Counted from the first letter of the stretch, positions 43,661-55,819 are shown. The stretch: DNA of 64,000 nt from Prevotella sp. oral taxon 376 (GCF_003043945.1 NZ_PYXG01000001.1:558001-622000); one strand, 5' to 3'. Translations and numbers: made by a program. Notes: generated by a model not told the origin, from the letters alone.

Positions 43661-44083
43661 TTACCATAGTGCCTGCTCCAGCTCGTCGGGATGAATCACG
43701 GTCTCTATCCTCCGACCGCTCTCGCTTCCCTTGATGGTGAAGGCAATGTCGATGTGATTGTCCAAGGCCTCGTCTATGACATCCTTCTCGTTATTGCTTG
43801 CGGATCCTATATTCTGTATGAACTGGTTCTTCAGGTAGTCGGCTACTTGGTTCATGTCCACGCTCCTGCCTTTCTCCTCGACGGTGAGGTGATACGATAT
43901 CTTATGGGAGCGGTAGTCCACGCGCGTCAGCGTGAGATCGTCGTAGACCTGTCGGGGCAGGTTCTGGTTTATCTTCTTGACCTCTGACTTCAGCTTCCAG
44001 TCGGTTACTTGTGAACAACCTGCCAGCAGTAGCGTGCCCAGCAGTAGCATTAAGGCAGCCATTCGATTCAGTTTGCGATACAT
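43661..44083 (-). CDS. Small lipoprotein of unknown function
   Basis: A 140-residue lipoprotein (signal LLLGTLLLAGC, then SQVTDWKLK) with a beta-rich mature domain (LTLTRVDYRSHKISYHLTVE). The start at 44083 is used because a -7 box (TATCTTTG on the minus strand) lies at about 44115-44122 and a start at 44113 would touch the transcription start. It is 31 bases upstream of mutY and may be co-transcribed. The gap 44123-44277 shows nothing recognisable. Confidence 0.7.
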   Translation of the reverse strand: MYRKLNRMAALMLLLGTLLLAGCSQVTDWKLKSEVKKINQNLPRQVYDDLTLTRVDYRSHKISYHLTVEEKGRSVDMNQVADYLKNQFIQNIGSASNNEKDVIDEALDNHIDIAFTIKGSESGRRIETVIHPDELEQALW

Positions 44084-44277
44084 GTCTTTTGTTGTGGTTT
44101 CTATGATTCTCATTGCAAAGATACGAAAAAAAACAGGAAACGCGACGGGATGGCAAACAAATTTTCAAGGCTGCGAATACTCCTCTCTCGGCAGTGGCTT
44201 GCTATGGGAAGGGGTGGTTTCCCTGTCGTCAGCCCTTGCTCCTTACCATTATTGATGCGAGTCTACCCATTCAGTCT

Positions 44278-44532
44278 TTATACGGGCGTGTGTGCTCTCT
44301 TCCTCCGTAGGCAGAGCCAGACTACGAGGAGGCCGATGGCCAACACATTTGCAAATAGCAGCCACCCCAGTCGGTCGACCTGATGGAGGGCGTAATCATG
44401 GAGGGTGGGTCCTGCCGGCTGTGCGCTTTTGAAGGTCTTGATGCCGAGGCGTGCGGTGTCCCAGATGTAGTAGTCGGTCATCATCAAGCCGTGGAAGGCC
44501 ACCAGAAGTCCTACTTTCTGCCAATTCTTCAT
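44278..44532 (-). CDS. Small two-helix membrane protein
   Basis: An 84-residue protein with membrane helices near 6-24 and 58-76 and a basic C terminus (LRRKRAHTPV). Starts MKNWQKVGLLVAF, like its neighbour (MKLWQKILGIIVLAG), so the two look like diverged copies. Function unknown; last gene of a leftward run with the prolyl oligopeptidase. Confidence 0.65.
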   Translation of the reverse strand: MKNWQKVGLLVAFHGLMMTDYYIWDTARLGIKTFKSAQPAGPTLHDYALHQVDRLGWLLFANVLAIGLLVVWLCLRRKRAHTPV

Positions 44533-44542
44533 CTTTATTCTT

Positions 44543-44800
44543 TTATTCTTTCTTTCCTTCTTTCCCCCACAGGCAGATGAAGAGGAAGATGCACAAGGCT
44601 ATGCTGATGCCTAATGCCACCGAAAGGTTGGTTACAACGAAATAGTATTCCCGCACCAAAGCCCAGAGGTTATCATCCATGCCTGCATGTGGCTCTACCA
44701 TATACTTCATGTCGATGAAGGCGTTGAGCCATGTCATAAGTCCTTCTATCGATAAGCCTGCCAGCACTATGATTCCTAAGATTTTCTGCCAAAGCTTCAT
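44543..44800 (-). CDS. Small two-helix membrane protein
   Basis: An 85-residue protein with membrane helices near 6-22 and 57-78. It shares the MKxWQK start, length and topology with the next gene ten bases downstream. Its ATG overlaps the stop of a 40-codon frame (44797-44919) by four bases. Confidence 0.65.
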   Translation of the reverse strand: MKLWQKILGIIVLAGLSIEGLMTWLNAFIDMKYMVEPHAGMDDNLWALVREYYFVVTNLSVALGISIALCIFLFICLWGKEGKKE

Positions 44801-44919
44801 GATGGGTCTTGATTCTTAGGGTTGTCTTTCAGAGACTTGCCTGCCCAGGGCAGCGCGCTGTCTTGCGTTTCGATGGGCAGCGCCTCGTCCTTTACGGTGA
44901 TATGCCACTCGTTGGGCAT
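44797..44919 (-). CDS. Candidate 40-residue small protein
   Basis: Reads MPNEWHITVKDEALPIETQD and ends KNQDPS; acidic, soluble, no domain. Support is positional: it fills the gap after the prolyl oligopeptidase, and its TGA overlaps the ATG of the next gene as ATGA, a pattern of coupled genes. No strong ribosome site is visible. It could also be a leader sequence. Confidence 0.42.
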   Translation of the reverse strand: MPNEWHITVKDEALPIETQDSALPWAGKSLKDNPKNQDPS

Positions 44920-44974
44920 GTTTCCATTCTGTCTCTGTCATGTCGGCCGATCTGAAGGGGAAGTGTTGCCTCGG

Positions 44975-47092
<2,118 letters not shown>

Positions 47093-47096
47093 GTGG

Positions 47097-47128
47097 CAAA
47101 TATAGATATTTTTTGCGGTTCCGCCAAA
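47097..47128 (-). promoter_or_regulatory. Promoter of the prolyl oligopeptidase gene
   Basis: On the minus strand: TTTG, 20-base spacer, TATATTTG. It lies almost on the start codon, so the leader is very short. Confidence 0.72.
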
Positions 47129-47403
47129 CGAAAGTGCTGATAATTTGCGTCGCTTCCCGTGCCCGGCCGTCCTGTCGGCATCCCTTCCTGTTTCCGAAAA
47201 GTAAAAATCTTTCCGAAAGAGGCTGCCTTGCCGGCCTCTTTCTTTTTTCTTTTTCTTTTTCTTTTTCATCTTCTTCTTCATCTATCGCGGACGCGATAAA
47301 TAATGTTCGGGCCCGAGTGAGCTGATGTCGTTGCCACTACCCTGACACCTGGTGGCATCCTTGTGATAACTCCAACGCGGGGAGGCTGCGGATGGCTGTC
47401 GGA

Positions 47404-47488
47404 TAAAAGGCCGTCGGAAGGCAGGCTTTTAACCGTTAGGAGCAAAGCTTTTAGCCGTTAAAAGGAGGAGAAAAGGCCGCTGAAAGGA
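47404..47488. repeat. Intergenic AAAGGCCGTTAAAAG-type repeat, locus 1
   Basis: Short imperfect units such as AAAAGGCCGTCGGAAGG, CTTTTAACCGTTAGGAG and CTTTTAGCCGTTAAAAGG occur head to tail or inverted. The same units recur at 55904-56007 and 61468-61549, always between genes. Confidence 0.7.
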
Positions 47489-47877
47489 ATGTCCGTCTTC
47501 ATTCATTACCTTCCTCGCCGGCCTGTCTCACCGGCCGCGACTGCTCGTTCGATGACCGATGGTTTCCCCGCGGAGAGGGGATTTCCCCTCTGTGGGAGGC
47601 CGTAAAAGTAGAAAAACGGGGTGTTGAGTTTTGGAAATCGGGCGTTCATGTTGTATCTTTGCAGCGTGTTAATAGGATTTCTGAAAACATGTTCTTTTCC
47701 GTTCTGGTTTTTTGTACAGGCATCCTCCCCTCCCTGTGCCCAGCGGTTGGGGCGGATGGTCAGGCCTTCGGGCAGTCGTTCTTTGACATTTGGGTTGTTC
47801 TCTTCGTGCGAGGGGAAAGAGAGAAGGGGGCTGTGCAGAGGCTTGGGCATGATTTTTCTGATTGCGTCCGACAGTCA

Positions 47878-47954
47878 TAGGGGCGTGATTCATCATGCCC
47901 CGTCCATTCCGGCGAGTCCATAAAGAAGTAAGGGCATGATGAATTACGCCCCTA
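47878..47954. repeat. 77-base inverted repeat, REP/MITE-like
   Basis: A 23-base arm beginning TAGGGGCGTGATTCATCATG (47878-47900) is matched, inverted, at 47932-47954 with one mismatch; 31 bases lie between. It looks like a dispersed palindromic repeat and may also end leftward transcripts from the fumarase gene (stop at 48002). Confidence 0.75.
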
Positions 47955-48001
47955 CGGTTTTGGCACAGTCTTCCCTGTGAATGAATCAGAGACTTGCCCG
48001 T

Positions 48002-49660
48002 TTACTTCCGGCACGCCTGACAGGGCGCCCACGGCTTGAGCTGCTTGAAGAAGTCGTTGCCCTTGTCGTCGACGAGGATGAAAGCCGGGAAGTCTTCCAC
48101 GGTAATCTTCCAGATTGCCTCCATGCCCAGTTCGGGATATTCCACGCAGTCGATGCTCTTGATGGAGCTTTGCGAGAGTACGGCCGCTACGCCTCCGATG
48201 GTGCCCAGATAGAAGCCTCCGTGTTTCCGGCATGCATCGGTAACCACCTGTGTGCGGTTGCCCTTGGCTATCATCACGAGACTGGCTCCGTGGTCCTGGA
48301 ACTCATCCACATAAGGATCCATGCGGTTGGCCGTGGTCGGACCCATGCTTCCGCAGGGGTAGCCTTCCGGTGTCTTGGCCGGTCCGGCATAGAGGATGGG
48401 GTGGTCCTTGAAGTAGGCTGGCATCTCCTCGCCAGCATCCAGCCTCGCCTTGAGCTTGGCATGGGCGATGTCGCGTGCCACGATGATGGTTCCCTTGAGG
48501 TTGACGCGGGTGGAGACGGGATACTTTGTGAGCTCGGCCCGCACGGCGTCGATGCCCTTGTCGAGGTCGATCACGATGCCCTTGCCTCCCTCTCCCGGCC
48601 GGCGATATTCCTCGGGGATAAGTTCTGCGGGATATTCGTCCATCTGCTCGATCCAGATGCCGTCCTTGTTGATTTTTGCCTTGATGTTGCGGTCGGCCGA
48701 GCAGCTCACTCCCATGCCGATGGGACACGATGCTCCGTGGCGTGGCAGGCGGATGACGCGGATGTCGTGGGCGAGGTATTTGCCTCCGAACTGTGCGCCG
48801 AGGCCTATCTTGTGCGCTTCGTTGAGGAGCTTTTCCTCAAGGTCGGTGTCTCGGAAGGCGCGTCCTGTCTCATCGCCCGTGGTGGGCAGGTTGTCGTAAT
48901 ACTTGATGCTGCCGAGCTTTACGGTGAGCAGGTTTTTTTCTGCCGAGGTGCCTCCGATGACGAAGCAGATGTGGTAAGGCGGACAGGCTGCCGTGCCGAG
49001 GCTCTTCATCTTTTCCACGAGGAACGGGAGCAGGGTGCCCTCGTTCTGGATGGTGGCTTTCGTCATGGGGTAGAAATAGGTCTTGTTGGCTGAACCGCCG
49101 CCCTTGGCCACCATCACGAAGCGGTATTCATCGCCCTCCACGGCCTCGATGTCGATTTGTGCGGGCAGGTTACAGCGGGTGTTCACTTCGTCGTACATGT
49201 TGAGCGGGGCGTTCTGCGAATAGCGCAGGTTGTCCTGCGTGAAGGTATCGAAGACGCCACGGCTCAATGCCTCCTCGTCTTCGAAGTCGGTCCACACGCG
49301 CTGCCCTTTCTCGCCGTGGATGATGGCCGTGCCGGTGTCTTGACAGAAGGGGAGGATGCCCTTGGCCGCCGTCTCGGCGTTGCGCAGGAACTGCAGGGCC
49401 ACATACTTGTCGTTCTCGGATGCTTCCGGGTCTTTCAAGATGCGGGCTACTTGCTCGTTGTGCTCGCGACGGAGCATGAACTCCACATCGTGGAAGGCTT
49501 GCCGTGCGAGCAGCGTCAGGGCTTCGGGGGAGACCTTCAGGATAGTTTTGCCCTCGAACTCGGCCGTGCTCACGCCCTCCTGGGACAGGAGTCGGTACTC
49601 GGTGGTGTCGGTGCCCAGCTGGAACATCGGCGCATACTTGAAATCAGGTGTTTTACTCAT
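48002..49660 (-). CDS. fumA: Class I fumarate hydratase
   Basis: A 552-residue iron-sulfur fumarase interconverting fumarate and malate. The alpha and beta regions are fused in one chain: [34 protein letters not shown] and [11 protein letters not shown] in the first part, [16 protein letters not shown] and [11 protein letters not shown] in the second. The cysteines in PFCQDTG, ACPPYH and VSCSAD are candidate cluster ligands. The start [16 protein letters not shown] at 49660 is preferred. A hairpin (ACCCTCCC / GGGAGGG, 49677-49695) lies just upstream of the start. Confidence 0.93.
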   Translation of the reverse strand: MSKTPDFKYAPMFQLGTDTTEYRLLSQEGVSTAEFEGKTILKVSPEALTLLARQAFHDVEFMLRREHNEQVARILKDPEASENDKYVALQFLRNAETAAKGILPFCQDTGTAIIHGEKGQRVWTDFEDEEALSRGVFDTFTQDNLRYSQNAPLNMYDEVNTRCNLPAQIDIEAVEGDEYRFVMVAKGGGSANKTYFYPMTKATIQNEGTLLPFLVEKMKSLGTAACPPYHICFVIGGTSAEKNLLTVKLGSIKYYDNLPTTGDETGRAFRDTDLEEKLLNEAHKIGLGAQFGGKYLAHDIRVIRLPRHGASCPIGMGVSCSADRNIKAKINKDGIWIEQMDEYPAELIPEEYRRPGEGGKGIVIDLDKGIDAVRAELTKYPVSTRVNLKGTIIVARDIAHAKLKARLDAGEEMPAYFKDHPILYAGPAKTPEGYPCGSMGPTTANRMDPYVDEFQDHGASLVMIAKGNRTQVVTDACRKHGGFYLGTIGGVAAVLSQSSIKSIDCVEYPELGMEAIWKITVEDFPAFILVDDKGNDFFKQLKPWAPCQACRK

Positions 49661-49757
49661 ATTCTTCCTCACCATTACCCTCCCGTGGGGGAGGGAACGC
49701 CGTGTGAGGTGTCGCGTTAAAGTTTATAATGTTATTGTATTGGATGCCTCTTGGTTG

Positions 49758-52667
49758 TTAGTAGCCGAATATCTCCTCGGTGGTGAGGCGTCGCACGGGG
49801 CCTATCTTCTCGAGGGCTTTCATGTCGAGGTTTTTCTCGTCGCCGAGGATGAGATACTTGTAGGTCTTGCCTTGGATGTTTTGGCGGGCGAAGTCCATCA
49901 GGTCTTTTAAGGTGAGGCTTGGCAGCCTCTCGAACTCTTTCTTGTAGGGGTCGTAGTCGATGCCGAGACGCCGGGCGTTCATGTAGGCATTGAGGATGTC
50001 GAACTTGGTGGTGCGTGCCGAGGCCAGGTTCTTCAGCAGTCCCTGCTTGGCAAGGTTGAAACCAGCCTCTCGCTCGGGAGTGTTGTTCAGCAGTTTGTTG
50101 AATTCTTTGACGCAGTCCATCATCTTGTCGTTTTGGGTGATAATGTTGGTATAGAAGAATTCCTTGTCTTGCTTGCGACCCGGCCGGCTGTAGCGGGCGG
50201 AGGCGCTGTAGGCCAGTCCGCGTGCCTCGCGCAGCTCCTGGAAGACGATGGCGTTCATGCCGCCGCCGAAGTATTCGTTGAAGAGGTCGATGATCGCCCT
50301 GCGCTCGGGCGTATATTCCTGGTTTTCATTGTGCAGTTGCACCATGTAGATGTTCTTGGCATCATAGGGGGCTATCCATACCTCATTGCGGGGGGTGGGC
50401 TGCACGACATAGGGGCGTGTGCCGACATCGGCCTTGAGGAGCGTCTTAGGCGTGGGATGCTCCTTGGTGATGAGTGCGGACAGGTCTTTCAGGGTCGACG
50501 GGCCGTAGTAGAGCACGGTCTGGCTGTGGTTGCGCAGGTTCTTCATGAGTGCGGTCAGCTCCTCGGGGCTGCCCTCACGCAGTTTCTGTCCGCTCGGTAT
50601 GTTGCGGGTGGCATTGTATGCTCCGTCCAGTCCGTAGTCCATGAGCGCCAGGAAATTGCTTCTCTGGTTGGCCTTGTTGTCGGCTCTCCCTTTCAACACG
50701 AGGTCTACATACTGGGCGTAGGCCTGCCCGTCGGCCTTGGCCTCCTGCATCAGGTGCTCCAGAAGTCGCAGCGCCTCGGGCAGGTTCTCGTTCAGGCCGG
50801 AGAGCGAGACGATGAATTGGTCGGCATATTGGTTGAAGCTGTAGTCGCAAGCCAGTCGGTAGAACTTCTGCTTGATCTGCTCGTTGCTGAACCTGTCGGT
50901 GCCCAGATATTCGAGATAGCTGGCGGCATAGCCCACGAGGGGATTGGTCTCCGTGCCCAGCGGATAGCGGAACTGCAGGGTGAAGAGGTCGTCGGTCGTG
51001 TTTTGTTTATAGACGACGGGAAGGCCTCTTTTGGTGGTGCCCTTCGTCAGGTCTTTGCTGAAATCGAGGAACTGGGGCTGGATGGGTGCCGGCTTGCTGC
51101 CCAGCACTTCCTGCAGGAAGGCTGAGTGCTTGTCGTTGTTGGTGGGAATGGGGGTGATGGCGGGCTTCTCCACCTTTTTGAGGGTGGTGTCATTGCCTTG
51201 CCGCTTATAGACGCAGACGAAGTTGTCGTTCAGGTATTTGTTGGCAAAGGCCATGATTTCAGCCTTGGTCATCCGGGAGATACGGTCGAGCTTGCCCGTG
51301 TGCTGTTCCCAGTCCTCGCCGTTGATGAAGGCGTTGACGAACTGGCGGGCTCGCTTCTGGTTGCTGTCGAGCCCTTTATAGAAGTCGCGCTTGTAGTTGT
51401 TTACGACGGAGGGCAGCAGCTCATCGGAGAATTCTCCCCGCTTCAACTTTCCTATTTCATCAAGCAGCAGTGTGCGCACTTCCTCCAGTGTCTGTCCCTG
51501 TTTCGGCATGCCGCCCACGAGGAAGATGGAGTAGTCGCACATCTCCTCGGCCCAGGCGAATGCCCCCTGCACTTTCATCTTCTGGCTGAGGTCGAGATCC
51601 ATCAGCCCGGCACGGTCGTTGTTGAGCAGCGAGCCGATAATGTCGAGCGTGTCGGAGGTGAGTTCCCTTCCCGCGGGAAAGCGCCATGCCATGTATACGC
51701 TCTCTGCCTCCTGTCCGACGACGCTGGTATCCTGTGGAGCAGTGATGGGTGCGAGCGGCGCATACTCGGGCCGGGAGAGCGTCTCGCTCTTCTTCCACGA
51801 GCCGAAATATCGGTCGATGGTGGCGATTACCTCGTCTGGGTTCAGGTCGCCGGCCATGCATATGGCCACATTGTTGGGCACATAGTAGCGGCGGAAGTAG
51901 TTCTTGATATTGGTGATGGAGGGATTCTTCAAGTGGTCGCCCAGGCCGATGGTGCTTTGCGTGCCGTAGGGGTGGGTGGGGAAGAGCTTCGCGAGTAGGG
52001 CCTGATACATCTTGCGGCTGTCTTGCGCCAGTCCGATATTGTATTCCTCATAGACGGCTTCAAGCTCGGTGTGGAATCCGCGAATCACCATGTTCTGGAA
52101 ACGGTCGGCCTGAACCTTTGCCCAGTTGTCTACCTCGTTGGCTGGAATATTCTCTACATAGCAGGTAACGTCGTTGCTGGTGTAAGCATTGGTACCCTCA
52201 GAACCGATGCCCGACATGAGTTTGTCGTATTCATTGGGGATGTTGTATCGTGCGGCGAGCCCGCTCACGGAGTCAATCTCGTGGTATGCCTGCTTGCGGG
52301 CCTGCGGGTCGGTGAGCTTGCGATAGACCTCGTATCGCTGTTCTATATCGTTGAGATAGGGCTGTTCGGCCTGATAGTCGGAGGTGCCGAACCGGCGCGT
52401 GCCCTTGAACATGAGGTGCTCCAGATAATGAGCCAGCCCCGTGGTCTCGGCCGGATCGTTGCGAGAGCCTGTGCGCACGGCGATATAGGTCTGGACGCGC
52501 GGCTTCTCCTTGTTCACGGAGAGATAGACCTTGAGTCCGTTGTCGAGGGTGTAGATGCGGGTTTGCATCGGGTCGCCCTTCACGGTGATGTACTTGTAGT
52601 CCTTTGCCTGCGTGGCAGTCAGTCCGAATGCCAGCAGCAGAGAGGCCAGGAAAAACTTTGATTTCAT
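49758..52667 (-). CDS. M16-family zinc peptidase (two-domain, exported)
   Basis: A 969-residue insulinase/pitrilysin-type peptidase. Signal peptide 1-21; the inverted zinc motif is H80-Y-L-E83-H84 with a downstream ELEAVYEEYN glutamate. The second half is the inactive M16 C-terminal repeat. It lies 29 bases downstream of the DUF4954 gene in an operon that begins with hflX. Substrates are not known; it would degrade peptides in the envelope. Confidence 0.9.
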   Translation of the reverse strand: MKSKFFLASLLLAFGLTATQAKDYKYITVKGDPMQTRIYTLDNGLKVYLSVNKEKPRVQTYIAVRTGSRNDPAETTGLAHYLEHLMFKGTRRFGTSDYQAEQPYLNDIEQRYEVYRKLTDPQARKQAYHEIDSVSGLAARYNIPNEYDKLMSGIGSEGTNAYTSNDVTCYVENIPANEVDNWAKVQADRFQNMVIRGFHTELEAVYEEYNIGLAQDSRKMYQALLAKLFPTHPYGTQSTIGLGDHLKNPSITNIKNYFRRYYVPNNVAICMAGDLNPDEVIATIDRYFGSWKKSETLSRPEYAPLAPITAPQDTSVVGQEAESVYMAWRFPAGRELTSDTLDIIGSLLNNDRAGLMDLDLSQKMKVQGAFAWAEEMCDYSIFLVGGMPKQGQTLEEVRTLLLDEIGKLKRGEFSDELLPSVVNNYKRDFYKGLDSNQKRARQFVNAFINGEDWEQHTGKLDRISRMTKAEIMAFANKYLNDNFVCVYKRQGNDTTLKKVEKPAITPIPTNNDKHSAFLQEVLGSKPAPIQPQFLDFSKDLTKGTTKRGLPVVYKQNTTDDLFTLQFRYPLGTETNPLVGYAASYLEYLGTDRFSNEQIKQKFYRLACDYSFNQYADQFIVSLSGLNENLPEALRLLEHLMQEAKADGQAYAQYVDLVLKGRADNKANQRSNFLALMDYGLDGAYNATRNIPSGQKLREGSPEELTALMKNLRNHSQTVLYYGPSTLKDLSALITKEHPTPKTLLKADVGTRPYVVQPTPRNEVWIAPYDAKNIYMVQLHNENQEYTPERRAIIDLFNEYFGGGMNAIVFQELREARGLAYSASARYSRPGRKQDKEFFYTNIITQNDKMMDCVKEFNKLLNNTPEREAGFNLAKQGLLKNLASARTTKFDILNAYMNARRLGIDYDPYKKEFERLPSLTLKDLMDFARQNIQGKTYKYLILGDEKNLDMKALEKIGPVRRLTTEEIFGY

Positions 52668-52696
52668 AGTTCTTTATTCTTAAAAGGTTTATGCAT

Positions 52697-54553
52697 TCAA
52701 TTCTCAAAATCCACCTCGTGGTCGAGTTGCTCGATGAAGTTGTCGAGCACGCTGCGTTCCACATCTCCCATGTGGAATTCCTTTTCGGCGTCTTTGCGTA
52801 TCTCGGCAATCCATGTGCGGCGTGCAACGACATAGTCGTCGTGTATGCGCTGGAGGTCGGTGGAGGTGAGACAGTCAAGGTGATAGTAGTCGAGTATCAG
52901 CCGATAGGTCCATGCCCACTGGTATTCTCGGTATCGGGCGTCGATCTCGGCAAATCTGCGGATGATTTCCGGGATGCTGTCCAGATAGCCCGACTTGATG
53001 TCGTCGAGCATGCGCAGTTCTTCCGATGCCGGCAGCAGCAGCCCGGAGAGGTCGTTCCATTCACCCTCGCCGACAGTGGTTGCCGGAGGCTCTACGGCTC
53101 CGAGCCGCTTGATGACCCGCTTCAATACGGCACCCATGTAGATGCGCAGGGCGATGTCGTAGTATTTGATGCCCTTCTTCAGCGACGAGGCGCGGATGAC
53201 ATATTCGTGATAGTTGTAGGTCGACACTTCCTCGCCCGAGGCCTCGCGGAGCTTTTCCAGAATCTGCTTGCCCTGGATGATTTCGCCGACGCTGAACGGC
53301 GAGAGCCAGTCGAAGTTGACGATGCTCTTCTGCGAGCCTTGGGGGCGGACATCCCTCTTGGGCCACTTGCGGATGTCGCGATACAAGCCCACGGTGGTGA
53401 TGTTGCGGCCGGGCGAGAGATACATGGTGTCGCCGTAGGCCACGAGATAGGAGAAAGGCAGCCGTCGGGTGTCGGGATGATACATCAGCTTGCCGAAGCA
53501 CACAGAGAATGTTCCGATATGGGCGGGCATGAGCACATAGGCTCCGCTGGCCGTCTTCGTGCCTCGCTCGAGGATTCCGAAGTGCATGGGCCCCATCTTG
53601 TAGGCGTGGTTGCTGAAGTTGGTGGCCGAGCCAGCATTGTAGAACGAGAATTCGCCGCCGATGAGCAGGCTGCTCTTGTGATGGGATGCCGTGAAGGGAC
53701 CGCAGAAGGCGGCACAGGCCTCGCCGTTGCTCATGTAGCTGTTGGCGAAGAATACGCTCTGCGACGCCGTGAATCCGTTGGAAATCTGGCAGGCCTCGCC
53801 CACGAAACAGTCTTGCATCTTCACGGAGTTGAAGAGCGATGAGCCGTCGGAGATGATGGAGTTCTCGCAGATGACGCCCGTGCCGATAAACACGCTGGCA
53901 CTCTGCGAGCTCAGGATGGTGCAGTCGCTGAGCCTTGCCGCTCCCGAAATCTCGCACTCGTCGTTGATGACGGTATTGGTAATCTCCTTGGCGTTGACGA
54001 TTTTCACGCCGTTTCCCACGGTGCCTCGTGCGGGTTGCCAGAGTCTCACTTCCTCGCTGATAAGCCGGCGCAGGTTGTCGCGTAGCACCGTGTCGTCGGC
54101 ATGCCTGAGCATGAGGGCGGCCAACTGGCTGTTGAGACTGTTGAAGAGCACCACATTGCCTTCGCCCACCTCGTTCAATACCGAGATGAGGTTGCCGTTG
54201 CCGTAGGTGGCTCCCTCGGTGGTCTCCATGGTGCATATGTTCGAGATGTAACAGTCGTCGCCGATGGTGTAGTTGTTGATGAAGTTTCCGATGTTTTCGA
54301 TCAGGCAGTTGTCGCCCACCGTTACATTGCGCAGGGTGGCGTTGTTGATGCCCGAGTGCTTCAGGAATCCCGGGCTTACCTCCACATTTTTCTCGAAGAT
54401 GCCGATGCAGATCTCACCATAGAGCATCACCCGATGCATGTAGTTGGGCCTGAAGTCTTCGGCCACGCTCACGGCCGTCCAGTCTTCTGCCCAGCAGTTG
54501 TTGTTCTCGAGGATGCTGATTTCCTGTTCCGTCAGCGGTCTGTATTCATTCAT
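52697..54553 (-). CDS. DUF4954 left-handed beta-helix protein
   Basis: A 618-residue protein of the DUF4954 family of Bacteroidales. The first half shows hexapeptide-type repeats of a left-handed beta-helix, as in sugar acyl- and nucleotidyltransferases (NATLRNVTVGDNCLIENIG, TIGDDCYISNICTMETTEGA). The C-terminal half is helical. No catalytic motif is obvious. It overlaps hflX by four bases (ATGA). Confidence 0.82.
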   Translation of the reverse strand: MNEYRPLTEQEISILENNNCWAEDWTAVSVAEDFRPNYMHRVMLYGEICIGIFEKNVEVSPGFLKHSGINNATLRNVTVGDNCLIENIGNFINNYTIGDDCYISNICTMETTEGATYGNGNLISVLNEVGEGNVVLFNSLNSQLAALMLRHADDTVLRDNLRRLISEEVRLWQPARGTVGNGVKIVNAKEITNTVINDECEISGAARLSDCTILSSQSASVFIGTGVICENSIISDGSSLFNSVKMQDCFVGEACQISNGFTASQSVFFANSYMSNGEACAAFCGPFTASHHKSSLLIGGEFSFYNAGSATNFSNHAYKMGPMHFGILERGTKTASGAYVLMPAHIGTFSVCFGKLMYHPDTRRLPFSYLVAYGDTMYLSPGRNITTVGLYRDIRKWPKRDVRPQGSQKSIVNFDWLSPFSVGEIIQGKQILEKLREASGEEVSTYNYHEYVIRASSLKKGIKYYDIALRIYMGAVLKRVIKRLGAVEPPATTVGEGEWNDLSGLLLPASEELRMLDDIKSGYLDSIPEIIRRFAEIDARYREYQWAWTYRLILDYYHLDCLTSTDLQRIHDDYVVARRTWIAEIRKDAEKEFHMGDVERSVLDNFIEQLDHEVDFEN

Positions 54554-55797
54554 TCTTCCGTGGGATATAGAAAGTCGTTGTAGGGATATTTCTGCACATG
54601 CAGTTCGCGTACCTTGCGGTAGAGCACTTCGCGCAGTTCGTCGATGTTCTCCCTCTTCTTTGCCGAGATGAAGAGGCAGTTGTCGTCAAGGCGCGCCATC
54701 CATGTCTTTCGGAGGTCGTCGAGGGTGATGTTCTCCTTCGTCGGTGGCGTCAGGTCGTCGGGCTCTTTGTCAGTCCATGAGTAGTTGTCTATCTTGTTGA
54801 AGATGATCAGCGAGGGCTTCTCGGCGCATCCGAGCTCTTTCAAGGTTTGGCTGACCACTCCTATCTGTTCTTCGAAATCGGGATGTGAGATGTCTACCAC
54901 ATGTACCAGCAGGTCGGCTTCCCTCACCTCGTCGAGGGTGGACTTGAAGGAGTCCACCAAGTCGGTGGGCAGTTTGCGGATGAAGCCCACGGTGTCGGCC
55001 AGCAGGAAAGGCAGGTTGTCGATGACCACCTTGCGTACGGTGGTGTCGAGGGTGGCGAAGAGCTTGTTCTCGGCAAACACCTCGCTTTTGGCGAGCAGGT
55101 TCATGAGGGTCGACTTGCCCACATTGGTGTATCCCACGAGTGCCGCACGCACCATGCGCCCTCGGTTTTTGCGCTGGGTGGTCTTCTGCTTGTCGATTTC
55201 CACGAGGCGCTGCTTCAGGAGCGTGATGCGCTGGAGGATGATGCGGCGGTCCATCTCGAGCTGCGTCTCGCCGGGGCCGCGCAGTCCCACGGATCCTTTG
55301 CCGCCTCCGCTTCCGGATCCTCCTCCCTGTCGTTCCAGATGGGTCCAGAGGCGTTGCAGCCGTGGGAGCATGTAGCGATATTGAGCCAGCTCCACCTGCG
55401 TCTTGGCATTTGCGGTCTGAGCACGCATGGCGAAGATGTCGAGGATGAGGCTGGTGCGGTCGAGGATTTTCACCTGCAGTTCCTTTTCTATATTGCGGAT
55501 CTGGCGGGCGGAGAGCTCATCGTCGAAGATGACCATTCCCACCTCGCGCTCCGCCTCTTCCTCATCCTTGATATATTGCCTGATTTCCTCGAGCTTGCCG
55601 CTTCCCACATAGGTGGTCAGGCTGGGTCCGTTCATCTTCTGGGTGAAGCGCCTGAGTGTTACCACGCCCGCCGTGTCGGCCAGAAACTCCAGCTCGTCGA
55701 GGTATTCCCGGGTCTTGTCCTCGTCCTGGTCCTTGGTGATGAGCCCCACGAGGACCGCGGTTTCGGTCTTGGCCTCAGAGATTACGAATTCTTTCAT
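54550..55797 (-). CDS. hflX: HflX-family ribosome-associated GTPase
   Basis: A 415-residue GTPase that splits or rescues stalled ribosomes. The N-terminal HflX domain (glycine-rich linker 158-170, LRGPGETQLEMDRR) is followed by the G domain: G1 GYTNVGKS (222-229), G3 DTVGF, and IFNKID. First gene of a leftward operon with DUF4954 and the M16 peptidase. Confidence 0.94.
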   Translation of the reverse strand: MKEFVISEAKTETAVLVGLITKDQDEDKTREYLDELEFLADTAGVVTLRRFTQKMNGPSLTTYVGSGKLEEIRQYIKDEEEAEREVGMVIFDDELSARQIRNIEKELQVKILDRTSLILDIFAMRAQTANAKTQVELAQYRYMLPRLQRLWTHLERQGGGSGSGGGKGSVGLRGPGETQLEMDRRIILQRITLLKQRLVEIDKQKTTQRKNRGRMVRAALVGYTNVGKSTLMNLLAKSEVFAENKLFATLDTTVRKVVIDNLPFLLADTVGFIRKLPTDLVDSFKSTLDEVREADLLVHVVDISHPDFEEQIGVVSQTLKELGCAEKPSLIIFNKIDNYSWTDKEPDDLTPPTKENITLDDLRKTWMARLDDNCLFISAKKRENIDELREVLYRKVRELHVQKYPYNDFLYPTEE

Positions 55798-55819
55798 TAC
55801 ATCTTTTATTATTCAGATG

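Larger units (their letters stand above)
47129..48001. other. Repeat-bearing intergenic region
   Basis: About 870 bases without a convincing gene. It contains a pyrimidine-rich tract (about 47235-47270), one locus of the AACGGC/TTAAAAGG repeat family (47404-47488) and a 77-base inverted repeat (47878-47954). A + strand TATCTTTG occurs at about 47654-47661, but no good gene follows it. Confidence 0.55.

Noticed and set aside
47093..47281. Lysine-rich extension of the prolyl oligopeptidase
   Set aside because: It is upstream of the promoter and signal peptide; it is the mirror of a pyrimidine tract.
47621..47923. A 100-codon rightward frame in the large gap, preceded by a TATCTTTG
   Set aside because: The sequence is low-complexity and enters the 77-base inverted repeat; no family resemblance.
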